From Pseudomonas benzenivorans (lineage in GTDB: Bacteria; Pseudomonadota; Gammaproteobacteria; Pseudomonadales; Pseudomonadaceae), in assembly GCF_024397895.1 (NCBI RefSeq), contig NZ_CP073346.1, forward strand, positions 3,410,001 through 3,474,000: a stretch of 64,000 bases of DNA, in the 5' to 3' direction. The notes beneath the pieces were generated by a model. That model made no database searches and had not been told where the DNA came from. It saw only the letters and a list, made by a program, of their open reading frames with translations. The translations under genes were made by a program, and so were the position numbers. Positions 58,291-64,000 of this stretch are shown here, one piece after another; position 1 is the stretch's first letter, and each line of letters starts with the position of its first letter.

Positions 58291-59922
58291 ATGAGCCAGA
58301 CCCTGCGTATCGTGATGGCCCAGTTGAACCTGCGCGTCGGCGACGTGCACGGCAACGTCGAGCGGATAGTCGAGGCGGCGTGCGGCGCCCGCGATCAGTG
58401 GCAGGCAGACCTCATCGTGTTCCCCGAACTGGCGTTGTGCGGCTACCCGCCGGAGGACCTGCTGCTGCGCTCGAGCATGCAGCTGCGCATCGAGCAGGCC
58501 CTGCAGCGCCTGCAGGATCAGGTGCGTGGCATCTACCTGGTGGTCGGCTATCCCTGGCTGGAAGACGAGCTGCGTTACAACGCCTGTGCGGTGATCGCCG
58601 ACGGCCGCCTGCTGGCCAGCTATTACAAGCAGAAGCTGCCCAACTACCGGGTGTTCGACGAGAAGCGCTATTTCGAGGCGGGTGCCCAGTCGTGCGTGGT
58701 GGATATCAAGGGCGTGCCGGTGGCCTTGAGCATTTGCGAGGACATCTGGTTCGCCGAGCCCATGGCCCAGGCGCGGCAGGCCGGTGCACAGCTGATGCTG
58801 AGCCTGAATGCCTCGCCCTTCCACCTGGACAAGCAGGCCGAGCGTGAGGAGGTCCTGGCCGAGCGCGCCCGCGAGGGCGTGATGCCGATCGTCTACGTCA
58901 ATCAGGTCGGCGGCCAGGACGAGCTGGTCTTCGATGGCGGCAGCTGCGTGGTCGATGCCGACGGCCAGGTCTGCCAGCGGGTGGGCGCGTTCAATGAAGG
59001 GCTGTTCCCGGTCGACCTGCAGGTCGGGGCCGAGGCTGTGGTTCCGCGTCATGCGACCTGCGCCCCCCTGCCGACCCTGGAGGCCAGCGTGTACCAGGGG
59101 CTGGTCATCGGCGTGCGGGACTATGTGCGCAAGAACGGCTTCAAGGGCGTGGTGCTGGGGTTGTCCGGTGGCATCGATTCGGCCCTGACCCTGGCGGTGG
59201 CGGTGGACGCCCTGGGGGCGCAACACGTCGAAGCGGTGATGATGCCCTACCGCTACACCGCGCAGATCAGCCTGGAGGATGCCGAGGCCGAGGCCGAGGC
59301 GCTGGGAGTGACCTACCGCGTATTGCCGATCGCGCCGATGGTCGAGGCCTTTATGGAGACGCTTGCGCCGGTGTTCGAGGGGCTGGGGCGCGACGCCACC
59401 GAAGAAAATCTGCAGGCACGCTGCCGCGGCACGCTGCTGATGGCGATCTCCAACAAGAAGGGCTATCTGGTGCTGACCACCGGCAACAAGAGCGAGATGG
59501 CGGTGGGCTACGCGACGCTCTACGGCGACATGGCCGGCGGCTTCGATGTGCTCAAGGATGTGCCCAAGACCCTGGTGTTCCGCCTCTGCGAGTACCGCAA
59601 TACCCTCGGGGCGGTGATCCCGCAGCGGGTCATCGACCGGCCGCCATCGGCGGAGCTGGCGCCGGAGCAGAAGGACGAGGATTCGCTGCCGCCGTATCCG
59701 GAGCTCGACGAGATCCTCAAGCTGTATATCGAGCATGACCTGTCGGCCAACGCCATCATCGCCGAGGGCTTCGACGAGGACACGGTGCGCCGTGTGCTGC
59801 GCCTGGTCGACCTGAACGAGTACAAGCGGCGCCAGGCGGCGGTCGGCGTGCGGGTGACCCAGCGCGGTTTCGGCCGTGACCGGCGCTACCCGATCACCTC
59901 GGGCTGGCGCATCGGCGACTGA
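58291..59922 (+). CDS. nadE: Glutamine-dependent NAD+ synthetase
   Basis: A 543-residue two-domain NAD synthetase. The N-terminal nitrilase-type glutaminase has the triad Glu (FPELALCGYP), Lys (YYKQKLPNY) and Cys (LSICEDIW). The C-terminal synthetase has the P-loop GLSGGIDSALTLAVAVDALG. It converts nicotinate adenine dinucleotide to NAD with glutamine as nitrogen source. The ATG at 58291 follows GGTGGAGG; an earlier GTG at 58279 overlaps that site and is rejected. No such gene lies between pilS and bamD in PAO1 as I recall, so its presence here is a local difference. Confidence 0.93.
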   Translation: MSQTLRIVMAQLNLRVGDVHGNVERIVEAACGARDQWQADLIVFPELALCGYPPEDLLLRSSMQLRIEQALQRLQDQVRGIYLVVGYPWLEDELRYNACAVIADGRLLASYYKQKLPNYRVFDEKRYFEAGAQSCVVDIKGVPVALSICEDIWFAEPMAQARQAGAQLMLSLNASPFHLDKQAEREEVLAERAREGVMPIVYVNQVGGQDELVFDGGSCVVDADGQVCQRVGAFNEGLFPVDLQVGAEAVVPRHATCAPLPTLEASVYQGLVIGVRDYVRKNGFKGVVLGLSGGIDSALTLAVAVDALGAQHVEAVMMPYRYTAQISLEDAEAEAEALGVTYRVLPIAPMVEAFMETLAPVFEGLGRDATEENLQARCRGTLLMAISNKKGYLVLTTGNKSEMAVGYATLYGDMAGGFDVLKDVPKTLVFRLCEYRNTLGAVIPQRVIDRPPSAELAPEQKDEDSLPPYPELDEILKLYIEHDLSANAIIAEGFDEDTVRRVLRLVDLNEYKRRQAAVGVRVTQRGFGRDRRYPITSGWRIGD

Positions 59923-59949
59923 GGGCTCGCCCCGGGTCCGCGCGGGAAT

Positions 59950-59980
59950 AAAAAAGGGAGGCCGTGGGCCTCCCTTTTTT
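59950..59980. terminator. Bidirectional terminator between nadE and bamD
   Basis: AAAAAAGGGAGGCC and GGCCTCCCTTTTTT are perfect inverted copies around GTG, usable from both convergent genes. Confidence 0.9.
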
Positions 59981-59997
59981 ACGGGCTGAGCGGTCTG

Positions 59998-60987
59998 TCA
60001 GTCGAACAGGCCGAAGGTCAGGTAGCTGAGCCAGGAGCGGCCCTCGGACTGGGCTGCGTCCTGTTGCGGCGACTTGAGCTCGTCGGGGATCTGCTCCTTG
60101 GCGTCTTCGTACTGGCGAATCACATCCTGGCTGGCGCGGGTTTCGCCCGGCGGCAGCGGCGTGTCGCTTTCGATCAGGCCCAGGGTGGCCTTGGCCAGCC
60201 AGGAGCGGGTGTCGGCTTCTTCCTCGCGCGGCACGAACTGACCGTCGACCAGGGTTGGGTGGTCGGGGTAGTTGAGCTTGAGGGTTTCCAGGCTGGTGGC
60301 GGCCAGTTCGTCCAGGGTCAGGCGCTGGTAGGCCTCGGTCATCACCGCCAGGCCGTCGCCGACCGCCGGGGTCTCCTGGAAGTTCTCCACCACGTAGCGG
60401 CCTCGGTTGGCGGCGGCCACATAGGCGTGGCGGCTCAGGTAGTAGTGGGCGACGTGGATCTCATAGGCGGCCAGCAGGTTGCGCAGGTAGATCATGCGCT
60501 GCTTGGCATCCGGTGCGTAGCGGCTGGTGGGGAAGCGGCTGGTGAGCTGGGCGAACTCGTTATAGGAGTCGCGGGCGGCGCCAGGGTCGCGCTTGGTCAT
60601 GTCCAGCGGCAGGAAGCGCGCCAGCAGGCCGCGGTCCTGGTCGAAGGAGGCCAGGCCCTTGAGGTAGTAGGCGTAATCGACGTTCGGGTGCTGCGGATGC
60701 AGGCGGATGAAACGCTCGGCGGCGGAGCGCGCGGCTTCCGGCTCGACGTTCTTGTAATAGGCGTAGATCAGCTCCAGTTGCGCCTGCTCGGCGTAGCGAC
60801 CGAAGGGGTAGCGCGACTCGAGGGCCTTGAGCTTGTTGATCGCGCTGGTATAGCTGCTGGTGTCCAGATCGCTCTGGGCCTGCTGGTACAGCTCGGTCTC
60901 GCTCAGGTTCTCGTCCAGGACTTCGTTGGACGAGCAGGCGGCGGTGAGGGCGAGGATGGCGATCAGCAGCAGGTGTTTCACGTGCAT
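59998..60987 (-). CDS. bamD: Outer membrane assembly lipoprotein BamD
   Basis: BamD (ComL) is the essential lipoprotein of the BAM complex that folds outer-membrane beta-barrels. The 329-residue protein has a lipobox (LTAAC) at residue 18 and then TPR repeats. These include [40 protein letters not shown] and YARQ-like helices. It is a bit longer than E. coli BamD (245) by a C-terminal extension, as in other pseudomonads. It is divergent from rluD, with about 147 bases between starts. Confidence 0.94.
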   Translation of the reverse strand: MHVKHLLLIAILALTAACSSNEVLDENLSETELYQQAQSDLDTSSYTSAINKLKALESRYPFGRYAEQAQLELIYAYYKNVEPEAARSAAERFIRLHPQHPNVDYAYYLKGLASFDQDRGLLARFLPLDMTKRDPGAARDSYNEFAQLTSRFPTSRYAPDAKQRMIYLRNLLAAYEIHVAHYYLSRHAYVAAANRGRYVVENFQETPAVGDGLAVMTEAYQRLTLDELAATSLETLKLNYPDHPTLVDGQFVPREEEADTRSWLAKATLGLIESDTPLPPGETRASQDVIRQYEDAKEQIPDELKSPQQDAAQSEGRSWLSYLTFGLFD

Positions 60988-61134
60988 GGCGGCTTGCGTC
61001 CCTGTGACGGCGGCTGTCTTGAGCAGGGCCGTCCTGTTATGATGAGCGCCCCCGGTATCCCTGGGGCAAAGACGCCGTATTTAACCACAAGCGTGTAGCC
61101 GAAACCAAAGGCTGCGCCCCCGCCGTTGCCGAGC

Positions 61135-62109
61135 ATGTCTTCTATAAATAAGCAGGCCATTCATTTGACCGCCGAGGTGCCGTCCGATCTGGGCGGTCAA
61201 CGCCTCGATCAGGTCGCCGCCCAACTGTTCGCCGAGCACTCGCGCTCGCGCCTTTCCGCCTGGATCAAGGAGGGGCTGCTGACCGTCGATGGGACGGTGT
61301 TGCGCCCGCGCGACATCGTCCATGGCGGAGCACTGCTGGAGCTGCGCGCCGAGCAGGAAGCCCAGGGCGAGTGGCTGGCCCAGGACATCGAGCTGGATAT
61401 CGTCTACGAGGACGACCAGCTGCTGGTGATCAACAAGCCCGCCGGGCTGGTGGTGCACCCGGCAGCCGGGCATGCCGATGGCACCCTGCTCAACGCCTTG
61501 CTGCACCATGTGCCGGACATCATCAATGTGCCGCGCGCCGGCATCGTCCATCGCCTGGACAAGGACACCACCGGCCTGATGGTGGTGGCCAAGACCATCC
61601 AGGCGCAGACCCAGCTGGTCGACCAGCTGCAGAAGCGCACGGTCAGCCGCATCTATGAGTGCGTGGTCATCGGCGTGATCACCGCCGGCGGCAAGATCGA
61701 CGCGCCCATCGGCCGCAGCTCCGCCCAGCGCCAGCGCATGGCGGTGACCGATGGTGGCAAGCCGGCGGTCAGCCACTACCGGGTGCTGGAGCGCTTCCGC
61801 TCGCACACCCACACGCGGGTCAAGCTGGAGACCGGCCGAACCCACCAGATTCGCGTGCACATGAGCCATATCGGCTATCCGCTGGTGGGCGACCCGGTCT
61901 ACGCCGGGCGCTTCCGTATTCCGCCGGCGGCCAGCCAGACCCTGGTGCAGAGCCTCAAGGAGTTTCCCCGTCAGGCCCTGCACGCGCGCTTCCTCGAGTT
62001 GGATCACCCGGTGACCGGCAAACGCATGAAATGGGAGTCGCCGTTGCCGGACGATCTGGTCTGGCTGCTCACCCTGCTGCGCCAGGACCGCGAGGCGTTT
62101 ATCGGGTGA
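61135..62109 (+). CDS. rluD: 23S rRNA pseudouridine synthase RluD
   Basis: RluD makes pseudouridines 1911, 1915 and 1917 in helix 69 of 23S rRNA. The 324-residue protein has an N-terminal S4 domain (QRLDQVAAQLFAEHSRSRLSAWI) and the catalytic aspartate motif HRLDKDTTGLMVVAKT near 145. The start at 61135 is preferred to a TTG three codons earlier. Its stop overlaps the start of the pgeF gene (GTGA), as in many gammaproteobacteria. It is divergent from bamD. Confidence 0.95.
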   Translation: MSSINKQAIHLTAEVPSDLGGQRLDQVAAQLFAEHSRSRLSAWIKEGLLTVDGTVLRPRDIVHGGALLELRAEQEAQGEWLAQDIELDIVYEDDQLLVINKPAGLVVHPAAGHADGTLLNALLHHVPDIINVPRAGIVHRLDKDTTGLMVVAKTIQAQTQLVDQLQKRTVSRIYECVVIGVITAGGKIDAPIGRSSAQRQRMAVTDGGKPAVSHYRVLERFRSHTHTRVKLETGRTHQIRVHMSHIGYPLVGDPVYAGRFRIPPAASQTLVQSLKEFPRQALHARFLELDHPVTGKRMKWESPLPDDLVWLLTLLRQDREAFIG

Positions 62110-62843
62110 GCACCCGGGCCCATGACTGGCTGATCCCGGACTGGCCCGCGCCCGTGCGGGTCAAGGCCTGCATCACCACGCGCAGCGGCGGTGTCAGCCA
62201 GGCGCCCTACGACAGCCTCAACCTCGGTGCGCACGTCGAGGACGACCCCGTTGCGGTGAGCAAGAACCGCCAGCGCCTGGTCAGTCAGCTGGGCTGCCAG
62301 CCCGCCTGGCTCAGCCAGGTGCATGGCATCGGCGTGGTCAGGGCGGAACCGGCTCGCGTGGTCGAGGCCGATGCCAGCTGGACGACCACCCCGACTGTCG
62401 CCTGCACCGTGATGACGGCCGATTGCCTGCCCGTGTTGTTCTGCGACCGTGCCGGTAGTCGGGTCGCCGCGGCCCACGCCGGCTGGCGCGGTCTCGCCGC
62501 CGGTGTGCTGGAGGTGACCCTGGATGCCCTGGACTGTGCGCCGGAGCAGGTTCTGGTGTGGTTGGGGCCAGCCATCGGCCCGCACAGTTTCGAAGTCGGC
62601 GCGGAGGTGCGCGAGGTGTTCGTCGGTGCGCATGCCAATGCCGTCGGCGCTTTCGTGCCCAGCGCCAACGCCGGACGCTTCCTGGCCGATATCTACCAGC
62701 TCGCGCGCATCCGTCTGGCGGCTCGCGGGGTGACGGCGGTCCATGGCGGTGGTCTGGATACCTACAGCGATCCGCGCTTCTTTTCCTACCGGCGAGCCCC
62801 GCGTACCGGCCGTTTCGCCTCGCTGATCTGGCTCGCCGACTGA
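62106..62843 (+). CDS. pgeF: Multicopper-oxidase-like/purine nucleoside phosphorylase YfiH family (PgeF)
   Basis: A 245-residue member of the DUF152/YfiH family. Earlier called laccase-like polyphenol oxidases, members also show purine nucleoside phosphorylase activity, and the E. coli protein (PgeF) acts in peptidoglycan quality control. It has the metal-site motifs TADCLPVLFCD and AAHAGWRGLAAG near 100-125, and GPAIGPHSFEVG. It starts with GTG overlapping the rluD stop by four bases. It is cotranscribed with rluD; clpB follows 121 bases later with its own heat-shock-like promoter. Confidence 0.9.
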   Translation: MSTRAHDWLIPDWPAPVRVKACITTRSGGVSQAPYDSLNLGAHVEDDPVAVSKNRQRLVSQLGCQPAWLSQVHGIGVVRAEPARVVEADASWTTTPTVACTVMTADCLPVLFCDRAGSRVAAAHAGWRGLAAGVLEVTLDALDCAPEQVLVWLGPAIGPHSFEVGAEVREVFVGAHANAVGAFVPSANAGRFLADIYQLARIRLAARGVTAVHGGGLDTYSDPRFFSYRRAPRTGRFASLIWLAD

Positions 62844-62863
62844 CCCTGGGCAAGGTCATGCGG

Positions 62864-62891
62864 CTTGAAACCCGTACAATCGTCCTTATCT
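62864..62891 (+). promoter_or_regulatory. Sigma-32 (RpoH)-type promoter of clpB
   Basis: CTTGAAA (62864-62870), 13 bases, then CCTTATCT (62884-62891), matching the heat-shock consensus CTTGAAA/CCCCATNT at most positions and at an allowed spacing. It lies about 75 bases before the clpB ATG. Confidence 0.7.
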
Positions 62892-62964
62892 AGTCTTCAT
62901 CTCGGCAGGCATTTGTTGGGGCCGTTTCACCGTGCCGGCCTGCTCTCATAGAAAGGATGACGCC

Positions 62965-64000
62965 ATGCGAATCGATCGTTTGACCAGCAAGCTGCAGCTC
63001 GCGCTGTCCGATGCCCAGTCCCTGGCCGTCGGCCTCGACCATGCCGCCATCGAGCCGTTGCATCTGATGCAGGCGCTGCTCGACCAGCAGGGCGGCTCGA
63101 TCAAGCCACTGTTGATGCAGGTCGGTTTCGATGTGGCCAGCCTGCGCAAGGCGCTGACCAAGGAGCTCGATCACCTGGCCAAGATCCAGAGTCCGACGGG
63201 GGACGTGAACCTGTCCCAGGACCTGGCGCGCCTGCTCAATCAGGCCGATCGCCTGTCGCAGCAGAAGGGTGACCAGTTCATCTCCAGCGAGCTGGTGCTG
63301 CTCGCCGCCATGGACGAGAGCACCAGGCTCGGCAAGCTGCTGCTCGGCCAGGGGGTGAGCAAGAAGGCGCTGGAAAACGCCGTCGCCAACCTGCGCGGCG
63401 GCGATGCGGTGAACGACCCGAACGTCGAGGAGGCCCGCCAGGCCCTGGACAAGTACTGCATCGACCTGACCAAGCGCGCCGAGGAGGGCAAGCTCGACCC
63501 GGTGATCGGTCGCGATGACGAGATCCGTCGCACCATCCAGGTGTTGCAGCGCCGCACCAAGAACAACCCGGTGCTGATCGGCGAGCCGGGGGTGGGCAAG
63601 ACCGCCATTGCCGAGGGCCTGGCCCAGCGCATCGTCAACGGCGAGGTGCCGGATGGCCTCAAGGACAAGCGTCTGCTGGCCCTGGACATGGGCGCGCTGA
63701 TCGCCGGCGCCAAGTTCCGCGGCGAATTCGAGGAGCGCCTCAAGGCGGTGCTCAACGAACTGGCCAAGCAGGAAGGGCGCTTCGTGCTGTTCATCGATGA
63801 GCTGCACACCATGGTCGGCGCCGGCAAGGCCGAGGGCGCCATGGATGCCGGCAACATGCTCAAGCCGTCGCTGGCCCGCGGCGAGTTGCACTGCGTCGGC
63901 GCCACCACCCTGGACGAATACCGTCAATACATCGAGAAGGACGCGGCGCTGGAGCGGCGCTTCCAGAAGGTGCTGGTGGATGAGCCGAGCGAGGAGGACA
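62965..64000 (+). CDS. clpB: Chaperone ClpB (N-terminal part, continues beyond the window)
   Basis: ClpB is the hexameric AAA+ disaggregase that works with DnaK. About 345 residues are visible from ATG at 62965, after GAAAGGATG. The N-terminal Clp_N repeat domain ([21 protein letters not shown] to about 150) is followed by NBD1. NBD1 has Walker [17 protein letters not shown] near 210, the [20 protein letters not shown] pore-loop segment and Walker B FIDELHT. The middle coiled-coil M-domain and NBD2 are outside the window. The heat-shock promoter upstream fits its induction. Confidence 0.96.
   Translation, partial: MRIDRLTSKLQLALSDAQSLAVGLDHAAIEPLHLMQALLDQQGGSIKPLLMQVGFDVASLRKALTKELDHLAKIQSPTGDVNLSQDLARLLNQADRLSQQKGDQFISSELVLLAAMDESTRLGKLLLGQGVSKKALENAVANLRGGDAVNDPNVEEARQALDKYCIDLTKRAEEGKLDPVIGRDDEIRRTIQVLQRRTKNNPVLIGEPGVGKTAIAEGLAQRIVNGEVPDGLKDKRLLALDMGALIAGAKFRGEFEERLKAVLNELAKQEGRFVLFIDELHTMVGAGKAEGAMDAGNMLKPSLARGELHCVGATTLDEYRQYIEKDAALERRFQKVLVDEPSEED

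Overview
The window is a chromosomal segment of a high-GC gammaproteobacterium, almost certainly a Pseudomonas. From memory, its gene order follows the P. aeruginosa PAO1 stretch from PA4614 (mscL) down to PA4542 (clpB): radA, mapZ, glyA, morA, rtcB, fklB, ispB-rplU-rpmA-obg-proB-creA, rpsT, murJ-ribF-ileS-lspA-fkpB-ispH, the fimU-pilVWXY1E minor pilin operon, thiO, pilRS, bamD, rluD, pgeF and clpB. Many predicted proteins are the same length as their PAO1 counterparts. I saw no tRNA, rRNA, insertion sequence, prophage or CRISPR array.

Layout. 0-4.5 kb: 5' part of mscL, a decayed EAL gene, a DUF465 gene, radA, the c-di-GMP receptor mapZ and glyA. 4.6-16.2 kb: a c-di-GMP block on the minus strand. 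It holds a 2026-residue multi-sensor GGDEF-EAL protein that carries an apparently complete LOV blue-light domain and a C-terminal receiver, the remnant of a histidine kinase, and MorA. 16.5-26.7 kb: ettA, rtcB, a DksA/TraR-type zinc finger protein, a Lon-like protease, small conserved Pseudomonas genes, an Fe-S photolyase paired with a DUF2256 gene, and fklB. 26.8-40 kb: a housekeeping block covering isoprenoid, ribosomal, GTPase, proline, flippase, flavin, isoleucyl-tRNA and lipoprotein genes. 40-53.7 kb: the type IV pilus minor pilin operon. 53.8-64 kb: thiO, pilR/pilS, a small membrane protein, nadE, bamD, rluD, pgeF and the 5' end of clpB.

The most unusual region is the pilus locus. The expected order fimT-fimU-pilV-pilW-pilX-pilY1-pilE is present, without a pilY2. 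Beyond pilE and its terminator lies a second full-length pilY1 paralogue of about 1580 residues. Both PilY1 proteins are much longer than the PAO1 protein (about 1160) because three beta-sandwich-like modules appear to be inserted in the von Willebrand A domain. The first module differs strongly between the copies, while the rest is closely similar. A very regular G-quadruplex motif lies between the two copies. The leader of the second copy also shares a stretch with the fimU leader, as if operon leader and tip-adhesin gene were duplicated together.

Functionally the window links surface and motility control: pilus tip adhesins, PilS/PilR, MorA, MapZ and a probable light-responsive c-di-GMP enzyme. 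Family assignments and synteny come from recognition of sequence, not from a database search.
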